This document shows, one piece after another, positions 8,260 to 17,900 of a stretch of 64,000 nucleotides of DNA (position 1 is the stretch's first letter; each line of letters opens with the position of its first letter). The DNA lies in assembly GCF_000196615.1 (NCBI RefSeq), contig NC_014306.1:4278001-4342000 (forward strand), given 5' to 3'. Both the position numbers and the translations under genes were made by a program. Below the pieces are notes generated by a model. That model ran no database searches. It was not told the DNA's origin and was given only the letters and a program-made list of their open reading frames with translations. This DNA is from Erwinia billingiae Eb661. Lineage in GTDB: Bacteria; Pseudomonadota; Gammaproteobacteria; Enterobacterales; Enterobacteriaceae.

Positions 8260-9087
8260 TCAGTATCCTTCCGAATCGGGATCGGGACTAAAGGCACGCG
8301 TCGCCAGGCGTTCAACCTGCGTTTCCACCCGACCGTCCGGCAGAAGATCCAGCCAACGCCAGCCCGGCGCTTCGGAATCAATGGTGAAATTGGTGCAATG
8401 GGGTTTGAACTGCACGCAGGTCGATGGCGTCGCCAGCAGGCGGCGTCCGTTCCAGTTCAGATCGAGATCCTGATGAATATGACCGCACAGCAGCGTGGTG
8501 GCCAGCGGGTATTTTTGCAGCACCGCATCCAGCGAATGGGGATTGCGCAGGCTGTGTTGATCCAGCCAGGTGCAGCCAGAAGGCAGCGGATGGTGATGCA
8601 ACAGCACCAGCGTGTGACGATGCGGTTCTTTCGCCAGCGTATTCTCCAGCCATTCCAGCTGATAGTCGCTGAGCATGCCGTGCGGCACGCCAAACACCTG
8701 GCTGTCTAACAAGACAATCTGCCAGCTGTCGCCGATCAGCACATGTTTCTCATCGGCAATCTGCGATTCGGCCAACGTACTGAACATCGCGGGCTGGAAG
8801 TCGTGATTTCCCGGCAGCCAGACGCAGGGTGCGGGCAGGCGCGCGATACCCTCAGCGAAATGCTGATAGGCTTCGACAGTATGGTCCTGAGCCAGATCGC
8901 CTGTGGCGACAATCAAATCATAGTGACGGGGGCTGGCGGATATTGCCTGCAGTACCGCGTCATAACTGGCCCAGGTGTTCACACCCAGCAGCGTTTCATC
9001 TTTACCTGCAAAGAGGTGGGTATCGGTTATCTGTAAAATCCTGACCGTAGACCCACCCGCCGCAGGAAGTAGTAGCCGGCTATCCAA
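8260..9087 (-). CDS. cpdA: 3',5'-cyclic-AMP phosphodiesterase
   Basis: A 275-residue class III cyclic-nucleotide phosphodiesterase, identical in length to E. coli CpdA. It hydrolyses cAMP to AMP in the cytoplasm and so tunes CRP activity. The calcineurin-like metal site is complete: QITDTHLF (Asp and His), VATGDLAQD (Asp), LPGNHDF (Asn, His), LLHHHPLP and LLCGHIHQDLD (His). The closing DSEGY is also conserved. The N-terminal extension (LLLPAAGGSTVRIL) matches the E. coli protein, supporting the ATG at 9085-9087. It lies between yqiB and yqiA in the conserved operon. No oddity seen. Confidence 0.97.
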   Translation of the reverse strand: MDSRLLLPAAGGSTVRILQITDTHLFAGKDETLLGVNTWASYDAVLQAISASPRHYDLIVATGDLAQDHTVEAYQHFAEGIARLPAPCVWLPGNHDFQPAMFSTLAESQIADEKHVLIGDSWQIVLLDSQVFGVPHGMLSDYQLEWLENTLAKEPHRHTLVLLHHHPLPSGCTWLDQHSLRNPHSLDAVLQKYPLATTLLCGHIHQDLDLNWNGRRLLATPSTCVQFKPHCTNFTIDSEAPGWRWLDLLPDGRVETQVERLATRAFSPDPDSEGY

Positions 9088-9126
9088 TCAAAATCCTTAG
9101 GGTTAACGCCATCTCAGTTGTCTGTC

Positions 9127-9552
9127 TTAGCAAACCGGTACGGCCATCGCGCCATGCGCCAAACAGTAGCGCAACCAGTCTGCGAGGAACTGGTTTATCT
9201 GATGCTTTTCATCACGCTGATGGAGCTTTTTATTAGGATAATCATAGCGCGCTTTGAAGCGATAGATCTGTTGCGTTGAACACACTTCCGCAACCATCGC
9301 ATCGTGATACAGCCTGACGGACATGGCAGGCAGGCTCCAGTAGCTCACCGCGGGCGCGGTTTGCTTCACTTCCACCAGCGTGGTGTAACGCGTCGATTCC
9401 TGGATGGTGACAGAATAATGGGCACCGTTCACCTGATAGGTCACTGACTCTCCCGCCTGGTCTTCTTTAGGCAGCAGGCGACGCAGCTGGGCGAAATTGG
9501 TTTCGCACACGCGCATCATTTCAGGGAAATCAGGTACATAGCGCTTTATCAT
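9127..9552 (-). CDS. yqiB: DUF1249 protein YqiB
   Basis: A 141-residue cytoplasmic protein of the DUF1249 family, orthologous to E. coli YqiB (140 residues). Conserved stretches are [44 protein letters not shown] and [20 protein letters not shown]. The start at 9550-9552 gives IKRY directly after Met, as in E. coli, and forms an ATGA overlap with the nudF stop. An in-frame start four codons upstream is therefore rejected. Function is unknown. The strict conservation beside nudF and cpdA in enterobacteria suggests a link to nucleotide metabolism, but this is only context. Confidence 0.93.
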   Translation of the reverse strand: MIKRYVPDFPEMMRVCETNFAQLRRLLPKEDQAGESVTYQVNGAHYSVTIQESTRYTTLVEVKQTAPAVSYWSLPAMSVRLYHDAMVAEVCSTQQIYRFKARYDYPNKKLHQRDEKHQINQFLADWLRYCLAHGAMAVPVC

Positions 9553-10184
9553 TCGGTTTTCCACTCGTTGCGTAATTTTTTATGGTGCAGTTCAAGCCAT
9601 TGCAAAGCGATGACAGAGGCTGCGTTGTCTATTTTCCCCTCTTCCACCCACTGGTAAGCCTGCTCACGGCTGACCACATGGACAAGAATATCCTCATTCT
9701 CTTCCTCCAGACCGTGGTTTCCCTTCGCCACGCTGGCATCCACTTCTCCCACCAGGATATGCAACCGCTCGCTGGTGCCGCCAGGACTGGCCAGATAGCT
9801 CAGCACCGGCTTCACGCGCGCGGGGGTTATCCCGGCTTCTTCTACTGCTTCACGCCGCACCACATCTTCATAGGTTTCGCCCGGCTCAACGATCCCGGCG
9901 ACTAATTCTAACAGCCAGGGCGTCTCACTGCTGTCAAACGCGGGAATTCGGATTTGTTCGATCAGGACCACTTCGTCGCGCACGGGGTCATAGGGTAGCA
10001 GCACTGCGGCATGTCCGCGCTCAAAGACTTCCCTTTTTACTTCACCACTCATCCCACCCTTAAACAAGCGGTGACGAAATCGGTAGCTGGTGAGTGAAAA
10101 AAAACCGCTATAAAGTGTCTCTCGTGCAATAATTTCTACATCGTTTTTTGTGAAAGTCACTGGGTATTTTTTGCTGTTTTCCAT
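9549..10184 (-). CDS. nudF: ADP-ribose diphosphatase (Nudix)
   Basis: A 211-residue Nudix hydrolase that cleaves ADP-ribose to AMP and ribose 5-phosphate. The Nudix box is complete: [20 protein letters not shown] followed by AGI (Gx5Ex7REUxEExGU). The upstream strand [13 protein letters not shown] and downstream [13 protein letters not shown] are typical of the ADP-ribose subclass; the E. coli protein is 209 residues long. It is the first gene of the minus-strand operon that ends with parE, divergent from tolC across about 210 bases. Turnover of free ADP-ribose limits non-enzymatic protein modification and glycogen precursor levels. No anomalies. Confidence 0.96.
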   Translation of the reverse strand: MENSKKYPVTFTKNDVEIIARETLYSGFFSLTSYRFRHRLFKGGMSGEVKREVFERGHAAVLLPYDPVRDEVVLIEQIRIPAFDSSETPWLLELVAGIVEPGETYEDVVRREAVEEAGITPARVKPVLSYLASPGGTSERLHILVGEVDASVAKGNHGLEEENEDILVHVVSREQAYQWVEEGKIDNAASVIALQWLELHHKKLRNEWKTE

Positions 10185-10284
10185 CGGGGCAGCTCCATTC
10201 CGGATGAGTGCGAAAACGAGAAAAGCAACCCGAATCCGCTGAGAGTGTGGTTCTTAATGAATTATTTAAGTAAATTAGGGCAAC

Positions 10285-10304
10285 ATGGCACGTTCAGCCA
10301 ACTT
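10285..10304 (+). promoter_or_regulatory. Marbox-like site upstream of tolC
   Basis: The 20 bases beginning ATGGCACGTTCAGCC match the MarA/SoxS/Rob consensus AYnGCACnnWnnRYYAAAYn at all specified positions but one. The site lies about 20 bases upstream of the tolC -10 element, a distance typical of class II activation. E. coli tolC is known to be under MarA/SoxS/Rob control, so conservation here is plausible. Confidence 0.65.
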
Positions 10305-10321
10305 AACTGTTCCGTTTACTC

Positions 10322-10330
10322 TGCTAGAAT
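10322..10330 (+). promoter_or_regulatory. tolC promoter, extended -10 element
   Basis: TGC followed by TAGAAT (10325-10330) is an extended -10 with five of six consensus bases. The expected -35 (about 10302-10307) is poor, consistent with activator dependence from the overlapping marbox. The leader would be about 60 bases. Confidence 0.6.
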
Positions 10331-10396
10331 CGGCGATTATTTTTTGGCTTACGTCAGCGCTACCATAGCAATTTTGCTGCACTACAAGGAATGCAA

Positions 10397-11875
10397 ATGA
10401 AGAAACTGCTCCCGTTACTCATCGGCCTGAGCCTGGGCGGCTTCAGTGTCGCCAGTCAGGCAGAAAACCTGTTGCAGATTTACCAACAGGCTCGTTTGTC
10501 TAACCCCGATCTTCGCAGTTCTGCAGCAGATCGTGATGCGGCCTTTGAGAAAATCAACGAAGCCCGTAGCCCGTTGCTGCCGCAGTTAGGCCTGGGTGCT
10601 GATTATACCTATAACAACGGCTATCGCGACAGCAGTGGCCTGCATTCCAATACCACCAGCGGAACCTTGCAGCTGACTCAGACCATTTTTGACATGTCAA
10701 AATGGCGCGCGCTGACCCTGCAGGAAAAACAAGCCGGCATCCAGGATGTGACTTATCAGACTGCACAGCAGACGCTGATCCTGAACACCGCTACCGCCTA
10801 CTTTAACGTGCTGAATGCGATTGATACGCTGTCCTACACGGAAGCGCAGAAACAGTCTATTTATCGCCAGTTAGATCAGACCACCCAACGCTTCAACGTC
10901 GGTCTGGTTGCCATCACTGACGTGCAGAACGCCCGCGCCCAGTATGACAGCGTGCTGGCTAACGAAGTGACCGCACGCAACGCGCTGGATAACAACGTTG
11001 AAATCCTGCGTCAGGTCACCGGCAACTACTATCCAAGCCTGGCGTCGCTGAACATTGACCGCTTTAAAACGGAAAAACCTCAGCCGGTTAACGCACTGCT
11101 GAAAGAAGCCGAAAGCCGCAACCTGAGCCTGTTGTCTGCGCGTCTCTCCCAGGATCTGGCACGCGAATCCATCCGTTCAGCCGAAACTGGCCATATGCCA
11201 ACGCTGGACCTGACCGCCTCTACCGGTTTGTCTAACAGCAAATACGGTGGCAGCCGCGCCAACCAGACCTCTGCGACCGATGACAGCATCACTGGTTCTA
11301 ACCAGGTTGGCCTGAGCTTCTCTCTGCCGCTGTACAGCGGTGGTGCCGTCACCTCTCAGGTTAAGCAGGCGCAGTATTCATTCGTTGCTGCCAGCGAGCA
11401 GCTAGAAAGCGCGCACCGTTCTGCTGTTCAGACCGTGCGTTCTTCCTTTAACAACGTGAATGCGTCCATCAGCAGCATCGATGCGTATCGTCAGGCCGTG
11501 GTGTCTGCCCAGAGCTCCCTCGATGCGATGGAAGCCGGTTATCAGGTGGGTACGCGTACCATCGTTGATGTGCTGGATGCGACCTCCACGCTGTTCAGTG
11601 CTAAACAGCAGCTTTCCGATGCCCGTTACAGCTACATGATCAATGAGCTGAATATCAAGTCGGCACTGGGTACGCTGAACGAGCAGGATCTGCAGTCGCT
11701 GAATGCGCGTCTGGGCAAAGATGTGTCTACCTCTCCTGAGGCGGTGGCACCTGAAACCCCGGAGCAAAATAACGCGGCTGATAACGGCAATGCTGCACCG
11801 GCTCAGGTTCATGCTACGCCGGTTGCACAAAGCACCGCGCCAGCCCGTGCCAGCGGCAATCCATTCAGTAAGTAA
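10397..11875 (+). CDS. tolC: Outer membrane efflux channel TolC
   Basis: A 492-residue outer-membrane channel that works as a trimer with AcrAB, MacAB and type I secretion systems. The signal peptide KKLLPLLIGLSLGGFSVASQ ends in AENLL. The duplicated OEP domains follow, with the conserved AADRDAAFEKINEARSPLLP, ALTLQEKQAGIQDVTYQT, RFNVGLVAITDVQNARAQYD and AGYQVGTRTIVDVLDATST. The C-terminal tail (after about residue 445) is low-complexity and variable, as usual. The start at 10397 has AAGGA six bases ahead; an ATG two codons earlier would abut the ribosome site and is rejected. It is followed by a GC-rich stem-loop and then ygiB, the E. coli order. Exposed loop residues (KYGGSRANQTSATDD) differ from E. 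coli, as expected of phage and colicin receptors. Confidence 0.98.
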   Translation: MKKLLPLLIGLSLGGFSVASQAENLLQIYQQARLSNPDLRSSAADRDAAFEKINEARSPLLPQLGLGADYTYNNGYRDSSGLHSNTTSGTLQLTQTIFDMSKWRALTLQEKQAGIQDVTYQTAQQTLILNTATAYFNVLNAIDTLSYTEAQKQSIYRQLDQTTQRFNVGLVAITDVQNARAQYDSVLANEVTARNALDNNVEILRQVTGNYYPSLASLNIDRFKTEKPQPVNALLKEAESRNLSLLSARLSQDLARESIRSAETGHMPTLDLTASTGLSNSKYGGSRANQTSATDDSITGSNQVGLSFSLPLYSGGAVTSQVKQAQYSFVAASEQLESAHRSAVQTVRSSFNNVNASISSIDAYRQAVVSAQSSLDAMEAGYQVGTRTIVDVLDATSTLFSAKQQLSDARYSYMINELNIKSALGTLNEQDLQSLNARLGKDVSTSPEAVAPETPEQNNAADNGNAAPAQVHATPVAQSTAPARASGNPFSK

Positions 11876-11883
11876 TCCCCAGA

Positions 11884-11910
11884 GGGGCAGCGCCTGCTGC
11901 CCCTTCACAA
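11884..11910 (+). terminator. Stem-loop after tolC
   Basis: GGGGCAGC (11884-11891), loop gcct, GCTGCCCC (11896-11903). It is followed only by TTCACAAT, so termination may be partial. It lies between tolC and the cotranscribed ygiB-ygiC pair. Confidence 0.55.
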
Positions 11911-12019
11911 TCAAACGTATAGCTAAGTAAAGATCCCCCTCCGTACTGCCCTCATCGCTTCATTTTTCACCGCTGTTACCCTATTCTATGCACTACCTTT
12001 GGGCACAGGACAGAACGTG

Positions 12020-12691
12020 ATGAAACGGACTAAACAAATCAATCATGCCTCCTTTCGCAAAAGCTGGAGCGCACGACACTTAACCCCGGTAGCCTTAGCG
12101 GTCACCGCGGTCTTTATGCTTGCCGGTTGTGAACAATCGGATGAAAGCGTTTCCTTGTATCAAAATGCCGACGACTGCTCCAGCGCCAACCCGGGCAAAA
12201 GCGAGCAATGCACCACGGCGTTCAACAACGCGAAAAAAGAAGCGGAAAAAACCGCACCGAAATATGCCACACGTGAAGACTGCGTGGCGGAATTCGGTGA
12301 GGGGCAGTGCCAGCAAACCCCTGCTCAGGCGGGTGTAGGCACAACCAATAATGCCGAATCTCAGCAGAGCGGAAGCTTCTGGATGCCGCTGATGGCAGGC
12401 TACATGATGGGCCGTATGATGGGCGGCGGTTTTGGTGGTCAACAGCAGCCGCTGTTCACCTCACGCGCACCGAACAGCCCGGCCAACGGCAAGTTTGTGG
12501 ATGCCAGCGGTAAAAGCTTTGGCGCTGCCACACCAGGTCGCACCATGAACGTGCCGAAAACCGCCATGGCGCCGAAACCTGCCACCACCAGCACGGTCAC
12601 CCGTGGCGGCTTTGGTGACAGCGTAGCTAAGCAGGCCACCGCGCAGCGTAGCAGCGCGACATCCGGTTCCCGCCGCACCTCAGGGGGCTAA
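12020..12691 (+). CDS. ygiB: DUF1190 protein YgiB
   Basis: A 223-residue protein, the same length as E. coli YgiB. A basic 20-residue N-terminal region precedes a hydrophobic segment ending in FMLAGC, a canonical lipobox with Cys37, so the mature protein may be a lipoprotein with an unusually long n-region. Conserved Cys-containing segments [16 protein letters not shown] and [16 protein letters not shown] follow. Next come a Met/Gly-rich stretch [17 protein letters not shown] and a basic Ser/Thr/Gly-rich tail. AGGA lies nine bases before the ATG; the frame is open further upstream to a TTG at 11999, which is not needed. Function unknown; always paired with ygiC, four bases away. Confidence 0.93.
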   Translation: MKRTKQINHASFRKSWSARHLTPVALAVTAVFMLAGCEQSDESVSLYQNADDCSSANPGKSEQCTTAFNNAKKEAEKTAPKYATREDCVAEFGEGQCQQTPAQAGVGTTNNAESQQSGSFWMPLMAGYMMGRMMGGGFGGQQQPLFTSRAPNSPANGKFVDASGKSFGAATPGRTMNVPKTAMAPKPATTSTVTRGGFGDSVAKQATAQRSSATSGSRRTSGG

Positions 12692-12695
12692 TGCC

Positions 12696-13856
12696 ATGAA
12701 GCGTCTTGCTATCGCTGAACGCCCGGACTGGCGTGAAAAGGCCACCGAATACGGTTTCCGTTTTCATACCATGCACGGCGAGCCTTACTGGTGTGAGGAT
12801 GCTTACTACCAGTTTACGCTCCAGCAGATTGAGAAGCTGGAGGACGTAACCAGCGAACTGCATCAGATGTGTTTACAGGTGGTGGAGAAAGTGGTGAACA
12901 GCGAAGAGCTGCTCGCCAAATTCCGCATTCCAAAACACACCTGGGACTTCGTGCGCGCCTCGTGGAAAACCAACCAGCCGTCGCTCTATTCGCGGCTGGA
13001 TCTGGCCTGGGATGGCCATTCCGACATTAAGCTGCTTGAGAACAACGCCGATACGCCGACCTCGCTGTATGAAGCGGCGTTCTTTCAGTGGATCTGGCTG
13101 GAAGATCAGCAGGCGGCGGGTAACCTGCCTACCGGCAGCGATCAGTTCAATAGCCTGCAAGAGAAGCTGATTGAGCGCTTTGCCAACCTCCATCAGCAGC
13201 ATGGCTTCAGCTGGCTGCATTTTGCCTGCTGTCGCGACACCGACGAAGATCGTGGCACGGTTCAGTATCTGCAGGACTGCGCCACCGAAGCCGGCTTACC
13301 GAGCGAATTTCTGTTTATGGATGAAATTGGCCTGGGCGAACGAGGCCAGTTCACCGATGTGCATGACCAGGTGATCGGCAACCTCTTCAAGCTGTATCCG
13401 TGGGAGTTTATGCTGCGTGAGGTGTTCTCTACCAAGCTGGAGGATGCTGGCGTTCGCTGGCTGGAACCCGCGTGGAAAAGCATTATCTCCAACAAAGCGT
13501 TGCTGCCGCTGCTGTGGCAAATGTTCCCCAATCATCCGAATTTGTTGCCGGCGTATTTTGCCGAAGATGACGTGCCGCATATGGATAAATATGTGGTTAA
13601 GCCATTGTTTTCGCGCGAAGGTTCGAACATCAGCATCATGGAAAACGGCAAGGAAATTGCCAGTGCCGATGGTCCTTATGGCGAAGAAGGCATGATTGTG
13701 CAGCAGTTCCACCCGCTGCCAAAATTTGGCGACAGCTACACCTTAATTGGCAGCTGGCTGATCGACGATCAACCGGCTGGTATTGGCATCCGCGAAGACC
13801 GGGCGTTGATTACACAGGATCTGTCGCGGTTCTATCCGCACACCTTTATTGAATAA
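12696..13856 (+). CDS. ygiC: Glutathionylspermidine synthase-like ATP-grasp protein YgiC
   Basis: A 386-residue member of the glutathionylspermidine synthase preATP-grasp/ATP-grasp family, identical in length to E. coli YgiC. The N-terminal part has [19 protein letters not shown] and [24 protein letters not shown]. The C-terminal ATP-grasp part has [31 protein letters not shown] and [17 protein letters not shown]. It should form an amide bond at the expense of ATP, but E. coli YgiC does not make glutathionylspermidine and its substrate is unknown. It lacks the N-terminal amidase half of Gsp synthetase. It overlaps functionally with ygiB in one transcript. In E. coli the next gene is ygiD; here 10.8 kb of adhesin genes intervene. 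Confidence 0.95.
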   Translation: MKRLAIAERPDWREKATEYGFRFHTMHGEPYWCEDAYYQFTLQQIEKLEDVTSELHQMCLQVVEKVVNSEELLAKFRIPKHTWDFVRASWKTNQPSLYSRLDLAWDGHSDIKLLENNADTPTSLYEAAFFQWIWLEDQQAAGNLPTGSDQFNSLQEKLIERFANLHQQHGFSWLHFACCRDTDEDRGTVQYLQDCATEAGLPSEFLFMDEIGLGERGQFTDVHDQVIGNLFKLYPWEFMLREVFSTKLEDAGVRWLEPAWKSIISNKALLPLLWQMFPNHPNLLPAYFAEDDVPHMDKYVVKPLFSREGSNISIMENGKEIASADGPYGEEGMIVQQFHPLPKFGDSYTLIGSWLIDDQPAGIGIREDRALITQDLSRFYPHTFIE

Positions 13857-13878
13857 CGCTGTTATGCCTTTCAGTTGA

Positions 13879-13900
13879 GCACTCCGTTAACACGGAGTGC
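13879..13900 (+). terminator. Stem-loop after ygiC
   Basis: GCACTCCGT (13879-13887), loop TAAC, ACGGAGTGC (13892-13900): a perfect nine-base-pair stem. The bases after it (TTCGCTGCTG) are not a U tract, so it is a weak or factor-assisted terminator. Confidence 0.5.
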
Positions 13901-14462
13901 TTCGCTGCTGCTGTTCATGTATTTCCACCCTGCTCTCAGCCCCGGTACTGCCCCTTCCTCTCCTTTTCCATCTTTCCCGGCAATTTTCTCCTTAGTTTTT
14001 TTAAAATTTGCGCTACAGGCAGTCTGATAATTGCGCTTATTCACCTCAAAAATTCCTAAGCGGTTATGCTAACAATCATCAATAATATGAAGACGCAAAC
14101 GCCGAAATAAACAGTCATCCAGAATGACATCAGGATAAAACACAAGGATATCAAGATCTAAAGGTGCCAATAAACGTCATATATATCCAGTAGTGGCGCC
14201 CGTAATGGATAACGCTAAAGATTAAGATCTTTATTAATCCTCTGATCGTTTTAACAAAACAAGAACGGTTCAACTAATCGTCAAAAACGATTTCATTAAG
14301 CTCTCTCCCATCTTTATCCTCATGCAAAAGTTGTTAAGAAAAATCCAGTCCTGCGGAGGAATCTTAATAACTTTATTAAAGTTGCCGCCTTGTTATTAGA
14401 TGAGGGCACCTGTGTGCTTTTCATTTTTACACTCGGCCTGGATAGCCATAAGGATATGTACA
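13901..14462 (+). other. Long AT-rich gene-free region before the adhesin genes
   Basis: About 560 bases without a supported gene, clearly richer in A and T than the core genes on its left. It contains short inverted repeats, for example AAAGAT-TAAG-ATCTTT (14217-14232), and several AAGATCT-type motifs (14152, 14226). I see no convincing -35/-10 pair with correct spacing, but the promoter of the lipoprotein-autotransporter unit must lie here or upstream. The composition is what one expects of an H-NS-bound regulatory region at the edge of acquired DNA. Confidence 0.5.
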
Positions 14463-14843
14463 ATGAAGATTCATCAATTCGTCTCACTTGCGCTTCTTTC
14501 ACTGACGCTTTGCGCCTGCAGTTCGCCGCAAGTAAAAAAAGGAACGGTCAAAAAAACTGGCGACAGCCTGGTGCAACAAAAAACTGACGGTAAGAAGTGT
14601 GTCGATAACTTTGATATGTTGAAAGGCCTGAATTACGAAGCCTTTAATCAGTACCGCCTGCAATTCGATAAAATCAATAACTCTCACGCGTATTTTAAAA
14701 GTCATGAAGGCCTGATGGAACAGGATCCAAAAGAGCTGATGACGCTGACTCTGAATGACAAACTGAACATGGTCTGCGAGCGCGTAAAAAGCCAGGCTTT
14801 CCTGGAGATTCAAAAAAAAATGAAATCCATCAGCCAGATCTAA
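14463..14843 (+). CDS. Small putative lipoprotein upstream of the inverse autotransporter
   Basis: A 126-residue protein not assigned to a family. Its N-terminus is a lipoprotein signal: hydrophobic VSLALLSLTLCAC with the lipobox LCAC and lipidated Cys19, followed by SSPQVKK. Ser at +2 predicts outer-membrane sorting. The mature part is basic at first (VKKGTVKKTGDSL), then helical and amphipathic, with two further cysteines (GKKCVDNF and NMVCERV) that could form a disulphide. AAGGA lies eight bases before the ATG; a longer frame to 14400 is rejected because it would bury the lipobox. The gene ends 127 bases before the giant adhesin gene and is probably in its transcript. A helper role in adhesin export or surface display is conceivable but is only inferred from position. 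Confidence 0.75.
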   Translation: MKIHQFVSLALLSLTLCACSSPQVKKGTVKKTGDSLVQQKTDGKKCVDNFDMLKGLNYEAFNQYRLQFDKINNSHAYFKSHEGLMEQDPKELMTLTLNDKLNMVCERVKSQAFLEIQKKMKSISQI

Positions 14844-14920
14844 ATAAACCGCTTTTTGCCGCTGACAGCCTGTCACATTAACAATCAAAAGATCTTTTCC
14901 TACATTTTTTTCTCTATTTT

Positions 14921-14956
14921 CCATAACCTCCTCTCCGGGGTTATGGAACTTTTTTT
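14921..14956 (+). terminator. Attenuator-like intrinsic terminator just before the autotransporter start
   Basis: CCATAACC (14921-14928), ten-base loop, GGTTATGG (14939-14946), then AAC and eight T (14949-14956). It is a textbook rho-independent terminator, yet it ends 14 bases before the ATG of the 2861-residue adhesin, with the ribosome site GGGAAG directly after the T run. It lies in the lipoprotein-adhesin intergenic space, so it would let the lipoprotein be made while limiting adhesin expression unless read-through is regulated. Confidence 0.75.
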
Positions 14957-14970
14957 CCGGACGGGAAGAT

Positions 14971-17900
14971 ATGGACTTCAAATTCAAAAAAATAGCCTCT
15001 GTTCTTGTTATACTGAACCATCTATTTGTCTCGATTGCTATACCGCTTTATTCTTCAGCCGTCCGGGCTAATTCAGACATGCTGGCATTAAGCGAGACGA
15101 TGGCGGAGCTCAACGCGGGGATAAGTACCCTGCCAGACCGCCATACCCTTGAGCCCGCGCCTGCAACTACAGCGCAGGAAAGTAGCGATCCTTCGCCATC
15201 GGCACTCAACCTTTCGCCCCCTTTATTCCCTGCCTCACCGGCCTACGACGCCTCTTCTTCCTCTGGCCCGTTCAATACTGCGGCAGAGTTAAATAAAGAA
15301 GGCAGCAATGACCTTATTTCACAGCTCCCTTCACTGGAAGGAAGCCAGAGCAGCTTATCAAAAGAAAAATCGCTGCTGTTAAATGAGGATATGCAACGTT
15401 CCCGTGAAGCGGATGAAAACGATCTGCGCCCGCTCGAAGGCGTTAAGCAGTTCTGGCAAATCATGGGCGCAGACAGCCGTTCTCAGGCCGGTATGGGCGT
15501 CATTACCGGTATTGCAAATGATATGGCCAGCAGTGCGCTGCGTGACTGGATGGGCCAAAGCGGCAATACCCGCATCCAGTTTAATTCCGCAGGTGAAGCC
15601 AGTGCGGATTTACTGATCCCGTGGTGGGATACTCCGAGCACGCTGCTGTTCAACCAACAGGGCGTTCGCGTCAATAAAGAACGCACCACGCTCAATCTCG
15701 GGCTGGGGCTGCGTCATTACCTCTCCGACCACTTTATGCTCGGGGTAAACAGCTTCTATGACCGCGATATCACCGGCAACAATGCGCGATTCAGCGTCGG
15801 GGCCGAAGCCTGGACCCACTACCTGAAACTGAGCGCCAATAAATATCAGCGCCTGACCGACTGGCACCAGTCGCCACTGGATGCGATGGAAGATTACGAC
15901 GAACGTCCTGCCAACGGTTTTGATCTGGCCGCCGATGCCTGGCTGCCGTTCTACCCGCAATTTGGCGCGTCGGTGAAGTATGAAAAGTACTTTGGTAAAG
16001 GTATCGTTCTTGATAATTCTGCCAGTCCCAGTGACCTGCGGGATTCCCCTTCCGCCGTCACCACCACGGTGAATTACACGCCGATCCCGTTGCTGACCTT
16101 CAAGGCGGGCCACAAATCCGGTAGCGGATCCGACAGCTTTGTCGGTCTGGACATTAATTACCGCCTCGGCCTGTCGTGGCAAGAACAGACCGACCGTGAA
16201 ACGGTCAAGGTGATGCGCAGCCTGCCTGGCGCACGTTACGATTTTGTCGATCGTAACTACAACATCGTCATGCAGTATCGAAAACAGAATCTGATTTCAC
16301 TCTCCTTACCCGCATCGGTTAGCGCTGAAGCAGCGTCCACCACGGTGATCACCGCCAGCGTTCGCGCGAAATACGGGTTGAAGAAAATTGACTGGCGCGC
16401 AGCAGAACTGATTGCGGCGGGCGGCTCGCTGTCTCAGGATTCGGCGACGTCTGTGGCGGTCAAATTACCGAAGTATCTGCACGAGGGGGTTAACAGCTAT
16501 ACCGTTTCGGCCATCGCCACCGATAACCACGGCAATGTCTCGCCAGAAAGTACCGTGGTGATCAACCTTATCCCTTCCAGCACCATCATCTCGCTGGAGG
16601 TTAAACCGGCCGATAATGTGGTGGCCAACGGCGTGGATGCTGCACAGCTGCATGCCAAAGTCACCGGAAAATCCGGTGAGCTGTTAAGCGATCATAACGT
16701 GCGCTTTGTGGTCTCAGGCATTGATGACAGCTGTATTCTGAAGGGCGCTAACAACTGTGAAGCGCTGCATATTACCGATACCTCGGGTAGCGCGATGGTG
16801 CCGCTGGCCTCAACCCGCGCCGGTAAGGTCACTATTTTCTCGCATCTGGATAACGGTAACCGCGACAGCAAAACGCTGAACTTTATCGCCGATAGCACTA
16901 CCGCTGAAATGGCCGAGCTGACCATGGACGTCAACAATGCCGTCGCCAATGGCAGCGTCGCCAATAAAGCCAGGGTGCTGGTCGCCGATTACTACGGCAA
17001 CCCGATCCGTAATGTGCCGGTCACCTTCTCTGTCGCTGGGAATGCGACGCTTTCTACCACCGCCACCGTGACTGACAGCAACGGTTCTGCCACCGTGGAG
17101 TTGACCAGCAAACTGGCTGGCACCGTCACCCTGACCGCATCAGCCACCGGCATGACCAAAAGTGCCGAGCTGACATTTGTCGCAGATTTGCGTACCGCGA
17201 AAATTGATGATCTGTTCGCGACGCCAGCCACCGAGGTGACGGCGAATGGCGCTGATGCCACAGTCCTGACGGCAGTAGTGAAAGACACCAACGGCAACCG
17301 CGTCAGTGGCGCGCCGGTGATTTTCAACGCCACGGGTGCGGCCAAACTGGGCCAGACCACGGTTATCTCTGATGCCGACGGAGCCGTCAGGGTTAATCTG
17401 ACCAGTATCCGAGCTGGCAGCAGTACGGTAACCGCAATCACCGGAGAAGATAAAACCGGTAAGCAGGTCACCGTCACCTTTATCAGTGATATCAGTACCG
17501 CGCAGATAGACCAGTTCACCGCTTCGCCAGAAGCTGGCGTGAAGGCGGATGGCACTGAAGCCGCCCAGCTCAACGCCGTGGTGCAGGATGCTCAGGGCAA
17601 CGCCGTCAGTGGGATTCTGGTTAACTTTGCGATAATAAGCGGCAATGTTCGACTCAGCGCGACTGAGGCCATATCGGGCAATGACGGCACCGTTACGATT
17701 AGCCTGGCCAGCGCCACAGCCAACAGCATTACCGTCAGCGCCACAACGCCTTTTGACGCGACGGGTAAACAGGTTTCCGTTGAGTTTGTTGCGGACGTTG
17801 CCACGGCCAGCGTTGAGAGCCTTATTGCCTCACCTGCCTCTGAGGTGAAAGCCAACGGCATTGCCACTTCGATCCTCAGCGCGCAGGTGAAAGACGCCAG

